This document shows, piece by piece, positions 24,693-37,446 of a stretch of 64,000 bases of DNA. The DNA lies in contig OY744470.1 in NCBI GenBank assembly GCA_963556145.1, positions 5,456,001 to 5,520,000 of the forward strand, in the 5' to 3' direction. Every line of letters begins with the position of its first letter. The stretch's first letter is position 1. A program made the translations under genes and the position numbers. This DNA is from Hygrocybe punicea. Its lineage: Eukaryota > Basidiomycota > Agaricomycetes > Agaricales > Hygrophoraceae. The notes under the pieces are model-generated. The model was not told the origin of the DNA. It made no database searches and saw only the letters and a program-made list of their open reading frames with translations.

Positions 24693-25795
24693 AATGGACT
24701 TTCCCCTGTATGTAAACGACCTCGACATTATTTACACCAACAAAAACACCCAGAAGAAGAAACAGAATACCCAGAAACAGAAGAGAAGAAATAGAAATGG
24801 AATGGACAGATGGAACATGACCATAGAGAAACATGTAGCAGGTTCTCTCATCAGCTATACAAATAAGAGACGAAGCAGCAGGTTCTCTCACCAGCTATAT
24901 AAGTAAGAGATGAATATTCGAAATGATATAAAATCTATGACCTCCAGACGCATGCATGATCGCTATAAGCCGTAGAATGAACCTTGATGTCTATAAACAC
25001 CAGAACTGAACCAGAAGGATACTGGTTATCAAACCAATGACCTCCAATCCCATAAGGAAAGGAACCCGATGTGCTGCTGACCAGTATGGCAGTAAATGCA
25101 TCAGAAAAAGAAACAGTGAAGAATGAATCCCCATCCGAAATCCTTTGCCAATGTACAACTTGGAACTGGCAATTCTTTCACCTTCCTTATCCCGAATCCC
25201 CAAACATCCTCTGGCCGACACCAAACCTTGTTGCATTCATGGAATATGAAGAAATCTCGCACACCATTTGAGTGTAGGAAATCCACGATCAGTCAACAAC
25301 ACCGATATCTGAAACGATATAAATCTATGCTCATTCGAGTGTCCGTAATGACTATAAACTTCTGACACCCAGAACTCACCTCATCCCAAAAATGCCGACC
25401 ACCTAATTTCTCTTCAAACCGACAACCCCTGAATAAACACCTGGACCCCGACAACCTTTAAATTCCTTTCCACCCCGCAACCCTTGACGACTTAATGACA
25501 ATGAAACAACGACCCCTGATTATCCACAATGACAAAAAATGACAAAGAAAAACAATTGGACGAACCCGAATATATTTCTTTTTAACCCTTGTAACTCAGT
25601 AACGTCTTCATGATTCATGATTTAATGACCTTTGGACTGACATTTTTTCCTTCATCTTGTCTTTGATTTCTTGCCGACCTTGATCATGTCGTTAAACTGT
25701 CTGTTCTTTCCTTGTAATTTTTTTCCTTGTTCTTTGTTTCCCTTGTGCTTTATCCTTCTGGTTAATCGGGACGATTCCCCTTGTTCCGGGGGTAT

Positions 25796-27455
25796 TGTTA
25801 CGTTTCCAACTCCGCTTCCAACCCCGATGCCCATTCCGATACCCACCATGACGATTCTGCACTGCACACCTTCCTTTTTCATTTCTTTTTGTCCTTTGTC
25901 TTCCTTTCAACGTCATTGTTTCTTCATTCGGACATCCTTGTATTTTCTTATCCTTGTTCTCTTTTTGTCCCTTCTTCTAGAACAATCCAGACCGACCATG
26001 GACATATCCCACGTGACCTTGTTGTACCCGAATAGTCTCCTTGCCGACGGACATCATCGCTATTGTCTTTTCCCTCGCCCTGACATATTGTTGACTTCAT
26101 CCCACGACAAACCAATTCACAATGGCTGTACTCCCGACACAGCTCATTACCGTAATTGTTATTGGCAGCGTTGCCATCACCTTCCTGATCGGTTTCTACT
26201 TTGTTATGATCTATCTTTGGCATCGGCATCGAAACCCTTCCACCATTGATACTTCTGACTTCCACCTCAACAATATCTCGACACGTAATTGACAATTGCC
26301 ATTCCCGGATATATGGTTTCCACTTTCGTATTCTGTGCCTACCATTATCCTCCCTGACGATCCGACGACATTCCTCACCTGCACGCATGCCCTGGACAAT
26401 CCTCGATCACGGGACATTTCACTGTTCTCTCTAATCCGACCATTGCCGAAGCACATTCTTTTGGACTTCGACCACAGACCATACGACTTCCCAAACAGTG
26501 AACCAACCCCTATTGCATATTGTTCGCACGACACCGCTTCAATGCAGTACCCGACGACTTGTTCCCACAGCTTGTCACTCGTGCCATGACTCGAAACCTG
26601 GACCCACATTCATTTAACCTTTTCCATCTATAACCTTGATATCTCCCACACTCGTTTACAATGATACCCTTTCTTGGACGAATACCGACATCAAGTGGAC
26701 CTTCTTGTTCCACAAACAGGACAAGACACCGCTCCTCGATATGTCATCAACAGACATCGTCATCCGGTACAGCTTATGCTGTTCACATGTCTGACCTCGA
26801 CTAGCCCACCGTCCTAGTTGGTTTTCCTTCCACACATTCCTTTGTTTTCTTTCTTGCAAACCTTGCCACTACATCCACACCACCTCAAGACATTCTCATC
26901 ACCAATCCCACACTGGATGATACCCATCTTCGACCCGACCGTGCAATGCACTTGCCAGATTGCACACTTGCTTGTTACAGCAAGTGTAGACCCCGAATAG
27001 GCAATTCTGCACATCACATGATCCGATGACAAATCATCCGAGTCATCTGGACCTCACCTCTCCCTCAATGACACCCGGGCCTCCAGTTGGATCGCGAGAA
27101 CATCGACATGAGGACGCCTCATGTGCGCCTCATGGTGAACACATGGTAGAGTTGGACATGTTATGGCTTCATGGTTGTATTTCTGTTTACCTCCCCTCAA
27201 GACCAGTCACTATATATACTGTTCTTGTTGTTGGTTCGGACTTTTTCTTCTTTTCCTTTCTTTACGTTTAGTCTGGTTCTTGGGGCAGACCCCCTTGTCT
27301 TGGGTAACCCCCACGGCTCGCAATGACTTTAGACCATGAACCTCCCCCCTTGTAGCAGTGTTATCTATCAATGAAACTGCTGTTCTTCCCTCTGGAAACC
27401 GCCCCCCTGTTAAGTTGATTGTTGCCGGAGCCTGCTGCAGAAGCGATCCGTAACA
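25796..27455 (+). repeat. 3' LTR, family 1
   Basis: Direct copy of the 5' LTR, followed by the duplicated ACTTC. Confidence 0.95.
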
Positions 27456-28251
27456 ACTTCCAAATCCCTAATCTCCCACAATTTCAGAATTCTACTTTCC
27501 AAACTTCTCACACTCTTGGAATTACAATTCTCAGAATCCCAAAGCCTGCACTTTGAAATGCCCATTCCTAGCATTCCCAGTATTGCAATTCCAATTCTCA
27601 GAATTCCCAGAACTTCAGAATCCTAATTCCCAGCCCCATATTTCCCTGGGTTTTAGCATTAAATAACTGTCCAATACCATTTTGCAAAGTATCTGAACAG
27701 TATTGAAGCAGTACTATACTATTTTTCAAAGTTCTTTAAGGATATTGAAACAGTATCTTAGATGCGTTGAAAGAGTACCTTAAAAGTATTGAAATAGTAT
27801 CTTAAAAGTATTGACACAGTATCTTAAATGTATTGAAAAAGTATCTTAAAAGTATTGACAAAGTATCTTAAATCCAAAATATGGCAACAGTACTATACTA
27901 TTTCATCCTGTATCTTGATAGGATTCAAAAGGTATCCTAATAGTAAAAGTGCCCCAACTTCCTTACTGGTTTAATACTTTGATTCATCTTAGGCTGCAAG
28001 TATTCTATCCAAACTATACAGCACTTTGCTGTAAATACAGTAAAAGTAGTGAAACAAAAGGCTTGATGTTATTGAAAAGGTATAAGTCTCATTTTCCTTC
28101 ATACTTTCAGATGAATTTGAGCACAAGTATTGTAGTTTATATCTGAATACTGTTACAATACCATGCTGAAAGTTCTGGTAATGATATTTAGTATACTTGT
28201 CAAGTACTTTCAAGATACTGTGTGACATGGTATGCTACTGTGCACCCTGTG
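27456..28251 (-). repeat. outer arm (right) of foldback element, 796 bp
   Basis: Inverted copy of 18777-19572, ending GTGCACCCTGTG. Confidence 0.9.
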
Positions 28252-28270
28252 AAAAGACAATCATAGACAA

Positions 28271-28992
28271 TCATATACTCGTAACCTTCGGCATATGATC
28301 AAGTAAGAATTGGAGAGTGATAACCACATTGTGAGCCTGTTTAGATCTGGCCCAACGGGACGAAGTCCCAAAGTTGACCAGCCACACCAATAGCTTGGAG
28401 TTTATTATAATCTGAAATTAAATATTGGGCTGGTCATCAAACCTCAATTTACTGCGTTTGTACGTACCGGAGTATTATCCGTGGGACCTTCGAGAGTCCA
28501 TGCCAAGAAGGGTCCAATAGTTCTGATCCTAGCAAAGGCACTGGGGGTCAAACGCGAAAAGGAGAGGAAGGCGGGGATAAACACTGGCGAGAACCCGTCT
28601 GACCCTTGCGAATAGAGAACCCAGGACTCAGCCAACTTGCTCCCCGCTAGTTTACTACCCTATCAAATCTGTTAGAGAAAGAATGCAGAGATGGGAATGG
28701 GCGACAAACCTGCATGTCGTCCTCACTGCGGGCAAACGTAGAGGTGCCACTGTTTTGAATCCTGTACGTGTGGGTCACCGGGTCAATCAGTTCTAAAAAC
28801 CACTACACAAACAATAAATCGTGAGATGCACCTTAATGCATGACAGTGGGGAAAGAGAGATAGCTCACAATCTGATGGGCCTTGCCAACCAACGATCGGA
28901 TTGGTTGGTCCGCCATTGTACAAATCAACGAATTGAGTTGGATAGAGATGATTCCTGATCTTGTAAGTGCCTGAATCCGGGTACTGGGGCAT
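28271..28992 (-). CDS. ricin-B-like (beta-trefoil) lectin, possible frame break at first intron
   Basis: Exons (complement): about 28870-28992, 28710-28802, 28468-28659, 28271-28411; about 182 residues. MPQYPDSGTYKIRNHLYPTQFVDLYNGGP with IVGWQGPSD, then WFLELIDPVTHTYRIQNSGTSTFA, is the pattern of fungal cytosolic ricin-B-type lectins. Exons 2, 3 and 4 join cleanly in frame. The first junction is odd: the only good donor (GTGAGC at 28868) leaves one extra base, which would shift exon 2 out of frame. Either a non-consensus donor is used or the gene has a lesion. No signal peptide, as usual for fruiting-body and defence lectins of this type. The foldback element sits only 19 bp beyond the stop codon, so it must affect the 3' UTR. 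Confidence 0.65.
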
Positions 28993-29945
28993 GTTGTGAA
29001 TTGACTGGGCTGAGATGGCGATGATAGAACTGTTAGTGAACGAGCTTAACTTATACTGCAGCTGGCACCGACTTACGTCAAAGTTCTCGGAGCAATGCCT
29101 GCACCGGAAAGCTGCACATTGACAGCAGGAATGAAAGAGTGTTAGGTACCCTTCCTCAACATTCCATCGATTATCGATGGAAACCTCTTCCATCAATAAG
29201 CCGTTGACACCACCGCCGATATGATCCACCCCACGTTCGAGATATTATTTCAAGTTGAACTTCAACATTCTGCCAGTTAGATCTCATTCCAACCGTACCG
29301 CTCGTGTTATTGAGTACAACTAGATTATGGTGGTATTATTTTCAGTTCTTGGCAGTGATATTAGCACTTGCCATGATTTCGACCTGGATAGCTTCTGATC
29401 GGATTGAATGGGTGGGAGAGTGGTCGTTGATCGAGTACTAGTGTCTTTCTGGAGTGATTTGGGAACTGGTACAGCCAAATGCTCGGATGCAAGCTGGCAG
29501 CTAGGAGAAAGCAAGTCGGCAAACAAAAAGGGAGGCGACTAGTGTGGGAAGATCGCGACAAACATTCAATAGAAGCATCATGAGAGTGCGTCGCAAGCTT
29601 GCTCCAAGATAAGCGCGTGCCGGTTGTTCAAGTCGCGTTCAAAGGCAGCTTGAGGTGCTCATCCACTCTTGAGTGGACTCGGGTGAAGAAGGCAACAAAA
29701 TCTTCGACAGAGCCTGGGCTTGCTCGTCAGCATGGTGAGGGCTAGTTATCAGTCACTTCAGGAGATTGGTGGTAACAAACTGGAAGCGTCAACCGCCAAG
29801 GCTGCACATACTACTGTATAAGGAATGGTTCGGAAACAGTAAATCGCCGTTCTTCTTGATTGTTCCTGGGAGCACACATGTGAGGTGCTTGTTTTCGTTC
29901 TCACCCCACTTATGATAATCGACCCACAGTTTTCTTCACATAACC
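28993..29945. other. bidirectional promoter region
   Basis: Head-to-head interval between the lectin (-) and the START-like gene (+). TATAAGGA at 29817-29824 is a possible TATA element about 130 bp before the (+) gene. No other gene recognised. Confidence 0.5.
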
Positions 29946-30428
29946 ATGCCGTCCATCAGCACGGAGATCATCATCGCTGCGCCTCCTTCTGCCGTGCGCA
30001 GAGTATTTCTCGATTTCCCATCCTATCCAGAATGGAACACATTTGTCACTTCTCTCAAAGTCTCCGAACCTACAGCACCACCTGGGACTCTCGTCACACT
30101 TTACGCATGGAAGATTTTCATCGACGCGGCCATTGTTGTCGAAAATGACCCCGGGGTCTTTGCGTGGAATGGTGGAACTGCTGGGTTCGCCCAATGTTTG
30201 CCGATTTTCCAAGGTCACCATTCATTCTCGTTCGAGCCGTTTGGGGAAGAAGTCGTCGAGGGCGAGACAAAGGAATGTAAATTCGTTCAGGCCGAAGCGT
30301 TTAGCGGGTTTCTCTCTATCTTCAGTTTCATCTACGGGCCAATCTTGAAGGCAGGGTTCAACCAGATGAATAAGGATTTGAAAGCGAGGGTGGAGGCTTT
30401 GACAGCTGCAGGCGGAGACACATCTTGA
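29946..30428 (+). CDS. START/SRPBCC-fold (polyketide cyclase/Bet v1-like) protein
   Basis: A single-exon frame of 160 residues. It opens with the typical N-terminal strand and helix of SRPBCC proteins (ISTEIIIAAPPSAVRRVFLDFPSYPEWN). The conserved W in the PEWNTFV motif, strands around SLKVSEPTAPPGTLVTL and DAAIVVENDPGVFAWNGG, and a long C-terminal helix (PILKAGFNQMNKDLKARVEALTA) complete the helix-grip fold. Length matches family members. These proteins bind hydrophobic ligands in a cavity; neither ligand nor pathway can be told from sequence. The start has no in-frame upstream alternative of note. It is divergent to the lectin gene, which may share regulation. Confidence 0.85.
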   Translation: MPSISTEIIIAAPPSAVRRVFLDFPSYPEWNTFVTSLKVSEPTAPPGTLVTLYAWKIFIDAAIVVENDPGVFAWNGGTAGFAQCLPIFQGHHSFSFEPFGEEVVEGETKECKFVQAEAFSGFLSIFSFIYGPILKAGFNQMNKDLKARVEALTAAGGDTS

Positions 30429-31919
30429 AGGAATGAGGGAACTTAATGTTGAATACAGCCTATGATAGGACGTATGTTTGGCATTGAGGAATTTGGTCTC
30501 GACTGTGCGGAGGTCCGTCGGCCACCCTTCCCATGCATAGTCCATCAGCGTCATCCGGCCTTTCCTGAACAACTTTGACCCTTCTTCCTCGAACAGTGTG
30601 TACGATATCTAGACTTTTGACACATCCGATTCGCGGAAAGATGGTGGGAAGGAACGAGTGAGTGGCTCCAAGCAGAAGTTTAGTAACAAGGTCAGTCCCT
30701 TCAAATCCCGGTTACGGATCGTGTTTAGGCTACTGAATCGAAAGTGACTTTGCAGATCCCAATCAATCCCATTTTACAGCTACCATTGGCAGTGTCGTCT
30801 GCCGGCGTAAGATTAGCATGTGAACTTCAATGTTTGAACTGTCATCGCTCGTTTACGCTTGCTCAGGTGATTGGGCAATGGAAGATGCGGATATGCCCGG
30901 GTTCGGCATTGGTGTAGCACCGGAATCTCCATTTCATGATGAGAGAGAACCCTAGAATGTCCGACTGCAATTCGTTTGTCGCGTGATTTAACACAGGTCC
31001 AGGATGGAGTACTGAGAATTGCTATACAGAAACTACTGGTAAACAGCGTCAAGCAGGAAAACTACCAACAGAAAGAAAAATACCCTTCGAGAAAGCTCAC
31101 GCCAAACTAATTCCAAATGAGGCGGCTTCCACGCCGAGATAATACTAAGGATCGCGCTCCTTGTACTCGAGCACCGTGAATTGTACTTAGCGTTAGATAT
31201 GACCCCAGTGGAGGCGTCCCTGCAACGGGGGTCAGAAGTAGGGAATACTGCATGTCAATGGTATATCGTACCTTGAATGACGTGATGCTCTCTTCCTGAA
31301 CAGGACCTTGGCAATAGATTATCAAAGCGGAAGAGTGAGGGTAATCTCGCCGGATTGGGGTCGTATGGTATCGAGACATTACCAGTTATGCCGGCAGTGA
31401 ATTGAAGGGACAGGAAGCGGACAAGAGCCTTCCTTATATCTTTTTGTGCTCACCCAGAACCATGTCATTGCGATGTCAATGTATGTTGAAATAGGTTAAG
31501 ACCCCTGATTATTATTAGGTGAGGTTCATTGAAAGGGTAGGGCCACGACATCTTATCGCAGGGAAATAATTCGCAAGTTCTGTGCAACAGTTGAAATGGT
31601 TGAACGATTTGTGACAAGGCGAAGTCCGACCGATGTCATATATATCATAATATTGGCCGACCTTGGGTTCGCAAGGCAATTTCGATACCCTGCGATCGCG
31701 ATACGTCAGCGATCACAAAAACGGCTCTTTTACCGACACTCACAAAAGGGACGAGCACAGGGAAAGGGCTTGAAGAGGAGGGCAAGTATCAGCCGACGGA
31801 GGCCTTCGCTACCGCTCGCGTCGAGTAACACCATCTCAGGACTCGTAGTCACTGCGATGTCTTGACCCAAAGTACAAGGCAACTGCATATGAATGTACGA
31901 AGGACCTATTATTGCTAGA
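30429..31919. other. intergenic, no gene seen
   Basis: About 1.5 kb without a convincing exon on either strand. Short open frames here have no family resemblance and no plausible splice continuation. Confidence 0.5.
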
Positions 31920-32285
31920 CATCAGTAAATGGGGTTTTGACTTATTTGACTTAGCTGACTTAATCACAAGCCATAAGAGGCTAAGTAAACTAAGTGTCCG
32001 ATAAGTAGACTAAGTATATCTAAGGCACTAAGTAACATACACTTTTACTTTGTGTTTTTATTTTTCTTAAGACTTTTTTTACTTTTCATATATTCCATTG
32101 TCTTTACCCTTTTTGCTTCCTTAACACTTTTTTGTAGTTCAGTGTGGATGATTATGTAATATACATCGAAGTGGCGAGTCGAAAATTTCTCTAAGTCCAA
32201 ACTTTGGCTTTATTTGTACACGGTTCGTTTTAACAACAAGGTAAGCGCTACCTCTCTTAAACGACTGCCACAACCTCCTTCTCCA

Positions 32286-32917
32286 CCAGTGACCGTGGCG
32301 AAGACCCAACGGCGGCACCACCACCACGATGGAACGGCTGCAACACCACCACCACTGGTGCCGACAGCGGCAACATCACCACCACCACCACCACCACCAG
32401 TGATGGCGGCGACGCAACGGCGGCAACACCACCAGCGGCATCACCACCACCACCACCAGCGGTGACATAATAGCGGCAACACCACCACCAGTGATAGCAA
32501 CGCAACGGCTGCAACACCACCACCACCACTGCCCCAGCAACAGTGGCTACACTACGACCACCACCAGAAACGGCACCACCAGCACCAGCACCATCACGTC
32601 GGTAGCACCACCAGCACTAGCACACCACGGCGGTAGAACCACCAGTACCACCAGCGGCGACACCAGCACCAACACAACACCAGCACCATCACGGCGGCAG
32701 CGGCTACGCTATGACCACCACCATCACGGCGGCACCACCACCACCAGTGGCGGCAACGCAACAGCTGCAACACCACGACCACGACCACCAGCAATGGCAG
32801 CTACGCTGCGACCCCCACAACCACGACCACCAGCAATAGCCCACCACAGCGGTAGAACCACCAGCAATAGCACACAACGGCGGTAGGACCACCAGCACCA
32901 GCACGGCGGCAGTGGCT
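32286..32917 (+). repeat. CAC/CGG triplet-rich minisatellite (left part)
   Basis: Irregular array of CACCACCACCAG, GCGGCAAC and GGCTACGCTATGACC blocks. It resumes after the LTR element at 38354-38660, so both parts were one array. Confidence 0.85.
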
Positions 32918-32921
32918 ACGC

Positions 32922-33828
32922 TGTAGAGGGTCGACGTCCCTCTGAGTCCGTATCATCAATATATCACGAATCCGGACCAACCCGATGCCGCCATTCGACT
33001 TGCATTCGAACCCGACGTAACCCGACGTGACGTGACCCGACGTGACCGACGTAACCCGACACATGCCGCTTTGTGACGGCCGCTTTTGGGCTAAATCCGG
33101 CAGCCTCAAACGCCTCGGAGTTCCAATTCCAGGAGATGGATCTCTTCGGACTCAATCCCCGACTTCGGATTTACTTTATTTATGCATCCCCTCGTCCTTT
33201 CGGAGATATGTAGGACTTTCTAGATCTTTTCCTTGCATATTCGTTTTCCCCTCCATTTCCTGTCTTCGTTGCTTTGCAACCCCCCTTTCCACTTCCCCAT
33301 TCCAGTGTTTCTTTGTAGTTTCTATCGGCCGAAGTAGACATGTCCGAAAGTAGCTACACACTCATGTACTATAAAAACGGTCCCCGACGACCGTACAAAA
33401 TAACATACCATTAGTCCCCGTTTCTCTCATAGTCAGAATTGTTTTAATCCCTTCAAATGCTCGTCCACGTAGTTCCTTAGCTTTTTATAGTTCACTTCGT
33501 CGACTTTATCATTGTTCCCGTATATTTGTTCATCGTTTCCGACCCGACCCGACCTGACCCGCAGTACCCGACATCGTCGGCATCGTCGGGTTCATTCGTT
33601 TTCAGTCCGTTCACCATCGGGTTCATCGTTATTAGTCCGTTTTCACTCCGTTCATCGCCGGATTTGTCGTTACTAGTCGAGTTTATGCGGCGGCTTTACT
33701 TTTATTTCACTTTCACTTCACTTATTATCCCCGACACTGAATTATCCAGTCACTTCTACGCTGACACCCTCTGGTTAGGATCATATTTCTTTATATAGTT
33801 CCGAAGCCACCAAGAACCCGCATCTACA
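32922..33828 (+). repeat. 5' LTR, family 2
   Basis: 907-bp direct copy of 37447-38353; the sequence after it (TCTGGAGCCC) is where a primer-binding site would lie. Confidence 0.95.
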
Positions 33829-34479
33829 TCTGGAGCCCACCGCGAGGATAATTCAGTGTCATCATTCATTCATTCCATAACCCTACACTTTCCTTTCGTC
33901 ATCTCGAAATAACCCTTGCCGCAGCACTCTACACATCCGACTCCCGTTACCCGACCTCTTTACATCCGACATCCGATGCCTCGACAATCCAATCGCCAAC
34001 TGCCACACTATCATTTGGGTTTGATTCTCATAATATTTTCTCTTCTTTAACGACTACGATTGTCTAGTATCACGTACAACTTCGAACCCGCTCTTGCGCG
34101 GCCGACCCAACGGCCGTTTACCGCTTTAGGAAACTTGCACAGCCACGATCCAACACTCTCGTTTTCGACTCGAACTTCGTCACATCCACCGTCCACAATC
34201 GTTTATAGACCTCCAACACGCTCGGAATCCCAATCCCCACCGATACCCGTCGAAAAACCGCGACCGGAAAGCCCCAAAACATCGACTCGCCCAACGGCAC
34301 TCACGCGTCACTCACAACTTGGAACAGACGGATCGCCGTGCAACGGGTTTAGCCTGTGCACACCCAGCCGTTTACTTCTACGAACTCGCACTTGTCACCG
34401 GAAACAAGCCTTGACATGCCCCCGTCGTCTGAGCCCGCGAAGTTACCAGCAAACCACGTCACCGCCCTCCACGAGTCCG

Positions 34480-35345
34480 TACGAGCAGCCCCGCCGCGTT
34501 CGAGCCCTCAACACCGTGCTATAGCCCCACGACACCAGTCCCGAGCCCTCACGAGCCGTCCTCGCCATTATCGAGCCCCCAACGCGTCGCCACGTCATCC
34601 CTCCTCGTGCCCCCGCCTAGTCGACATCTCCGGCCGCTCACGCCCTCGATGGACACCCCGTCACCTCGCACCGCTTCCCAGAGTCCCACATCGCCCTTCG
34701 CAAGCCCTCACGAGCCGTCCTCGCCGTCATCGACCCCTCACGCGTTGCCACGTCATCCTTCCTTGTACTCGACATCACCGGCCGCTCAAGTCCTCGTTGG
34801 ACCACCCTCCGCTTCGTACTAGTTCCCAAGTCCCCACAACACCCCTCGCGAGCTCTCACGAGTCGTCTTCGCCGTCATCAATGCCCCACACGCGTGCCAC
34901 GTCAACCAACCTCAAGCCCCCGCGAAGTCGACATCTCCGGCCGCTCACGCCCTCGTCGGACCTCCACGTCGCCTCGTACCACTCCCTACAGCCCCACGAC
35001 ACCAGTTGCGAGCACTCACGAGCCACTCCTCGCCGTCATCGATGCCTCACGCGTTGCCACGTCATACTTCCTCGTGCCCCCGTACTCGACATCCCCGGCC
35101 GCTCACGTCCTCGTTGGACCATCCGCCGCTTCGTACAGCCTCCCAGAGCCCCACACCGTCGTTCGTAAAACCAGTACAGGCCGTCCTCGCCATTATCGAC
35201 GCCCCACGCGTCGCCACGTCGTGCCCTCGCCTACTCGACGTCCCCGGCCGCTCACGTCTTCGTAGGACCCACCGCCGCCTCGTACCAGTTCCCAGCATCC
35301 TACATCGCCCCTCGCAAGTCCGTACAAGCTGTCCCCGTTATATTA
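34480..35345 (+). repeat. degenerate ~155-165-bp tandem repeats inside family-2 element
   Basis: Five or so imperfect units share blocks such as CACGAGCC, GCCACGTCAT and CATCTCCGGCCGCTCACG. Nearby 36605-36860 has a shorter TCGAACCTCCGCCATCGT-type array of ~20-40-bp units. Confidence 0.75.
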
Positions 35346-37446
35346 GAGCCTCCAACGCCATGCCACGTCACCCAATGGCCTACCACCGCGTTCTCTCATC
35401 CAGGACCAACGACCACCGCGTACGACCACTACCACACCCACGTTCACGCCTCCGCACCTCGACATGGCTCCCTACTGCCCCAAACACGTCCGCCCCGTCC
35501 CTCGTCGTCCCACGCAAGCGGCCACGTCACCTACGTCACCCCGTCGACTCCCACTCTCGACCCCCGCTTCCCAGCCGTCCCCGTCCTCGCCCACTCCCCC
35601 TCGACCACCTACGTCCTCGACCAATCCCACGACGTCCCTCTCGCGAGCCCAAACGAAGACCCGTTGGGTTACGCCCGCGAAACCGTGACCACACGCCGCT
35701 CAAACCCGTTCCACGACCCGACGCATCGTTGTCAAATCCCCACGCATATCCGCCACGAAAGTACACGAAACGCCACCCGTATCACCCCCAATCTATCTCC
35801 CAGTCCACGTCGTCTCATCCGCCCACGTCATCCGCCTCCGTCCCCCGACATCGACCACCCGTTGCCGCCTCCTCGACCTCTCGCCATCCTCGAACGACCT
35901 CACGAAACCACGATCCACGTCACGCAATCCCACGTTCCCTCTTATCCGCCCACGTCATCCGCCTCCGTCGCCCTACGTCGCCCTATGCCATACCGCCACA
36001 CCCGACAACCCGTTTTCAACCTACCCGCTACACCTGGTTCCGGTTCCGGTTTCACGACCCGTACCCGCCACATTCGCACTCCCGTACCCACCGAACCCGA
36101 CCCTACGAAAACCCCTCACCGTCCATCGGCATAAGAAATATATACATAGATCGATTAAATAAATGAAAAAGAAAGAAAAATGTCAGAGATAAAAGAAAGA
36201 TAAAAAGAAACACTCGTTCCCGACACACCCGGCACCCGCATAATCCACCCGACGTACCCGACACACCCGCTTACGAATCCGTCGCACCCAACGAACCCGC
36301 TTACGAACCCGCCGCACCCGCTTACGAACCCGACGCACCGCTTCACCCATTCCCCACGCACCCGACTCATCCGCTCACGCACCCGCATTCCACTCATTGA
36401 CATCGCTCTCCGCTTTCCATGACCCACCATTTCCGCCACCGTTTCGACCCAGATACAACGTTCCCTGTCTCGGCTTCGATTCCCAACCCACCCGACTTTA
36501 TATTTCAGTTCCATGGGGGAGAATGCTTCCCCACGGGTCCAAGCCGGTGCTGAACCGCCTAGTATGAGGCTGATATCACAGCCGTTGATTATCGCCCCCA
36601 TATTAGTATTGACATATCGAACCTCCGCCACCGTCTATCGAACCTCCGCCATCGTATATTGAACCTCCGTCGTCGTCCATCGAACCTCCGTTTTCGTCAT
36701 ATCGTATTGAACCTCCGCCGTCGTCCATCGAACCTCCGTCATCGTCCATCGAACCTCCGTTGTCGTCATATCGTATCGAACCTCCGCCATCGTATATCGA
36801 ACCTCCGTCGTCGTCTATCGAACCTCCGTTTTCGTCATATCGTATTGAACAACCACCGTCGTCATATCATGTCTACCCCTACGCCACCGTTTCCGCCACC
36901 CGTTGACACAGCCACCAAAGCCGCCGACCCTAACTCGACCCGCCTAGATTGTCTTTGTCATCCGCTTGTGTTTTATTTCGTTTCCACTCCTGCCTTACTC
37001 GTCTCCGTCACCCGCCCCCAATCCTATGTCACGTTTAGTTTTATCCCGACTTGATTTCTATCGCGTCCCCTCTTTCCGATACCCGACATTTATTTATTTT
37101 CTCATCTATTTTGCGTTTCCACTCCCCACTTGTCCCGTTTTTGTAGCTTTCCATCTTTTCTTTCATTTCCGCTCAGTTCCCTTTTCCTCCAGTTCTATGT
37201 ACTTTGTTTCCTTTTTCCTCGACACCAGCTTCACTCATTTCGTTCCCCATTCGCCGCTCTCAGCCTCCGACCGTCCATCGAGTTCCGCTAGTCACCATCC
37301 GCTCTCCCCCTTCGCATTGTCCACAACCCGCCTCATCCCGTCGAACCCGATTCCACGACCACCACGTCGGCCTCATCTCACGCATCCGAGTCCCGAGTCC
37401 ACGTAGTATCGACCAGGGATGGTCTTTATTTAAAGTACCCTGGAGA

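Larger units (their letters stand above)
21093..27455 (+). mobile_element. young non-autonomous LTR retrotransposon (LARD-like), family 1
   Basis: Two 1660-bp LTRs (21093-22752 and 25796-27455) start TGTTACG and end CGTAACA. They flank a 3043-bp interior. The element is bordered by the 5-bp duplication ACTTC (21088-21092 and 27456-27460). The LTRs look essentially identical; one C/T difference was noticed near their 3' ends (GAGCCCGC versus GAGCCTGC), so the insertion is recent. A G-rich tract (CCGGGGGTAT) lies just before the 3' LTR as a possible polypurine tract. No gag, protease, reverse transcriptase or integrase motif was seen; movement would need a helper element. Confidence 0.93.
18777..28251. 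mobile_element. giant foldback (palindromic) DNA element, split by an LTR element
   Basis: The left end CACAGGGTGCACAGTAGC at 18777 is mirrored exactly at the right end (28251 read on the minus strand). The left 796 bp (18777-19572) and right 796 bp (27456-28251) are near-perfect inverted copies. The inner part 19568-20428 is mirrored by 20529-21092. Removing the LTR element (21093-27455) and one ACTTC copy rejoins the right arm, so the whole is one palindrome with arms of at least 1.35-1.65 kb and an assembly gap at its centre. The flanks show a possible 3-bp AAA duplication (18774-18776 and 28252-28254). The inner arms are tandem repeats, as in Drosophila Foldback elements. No transposase is encoded; it must be non-autonomous. 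Confidence 0.85.

Noticed and set aside
30813..31865. Short frames of 79-90 residues
   Set aside because: No family resemblance, no plausible splicing, low-quality composition.
32214..32904. His/Thr/Pro-rich frames in the CAC array
   Set aside because: Simple-repeat artefact inside a mobile element.
34356..36166. Arg/Pro/Ser-rich frames of 270 and 386 residues inside LTR family 2
   Set aside because: Composition follows the C-rich degenerate repeats and several frames are open at once; no gag or pol motif.
36160..36860. Short regularly spaced TCGAACCTCCG repeats considered as CRISPR-like
   Set aside because: Repeats are degenerate and contiguous without unique equal-length spacers, in a eukaryotic LTR element.
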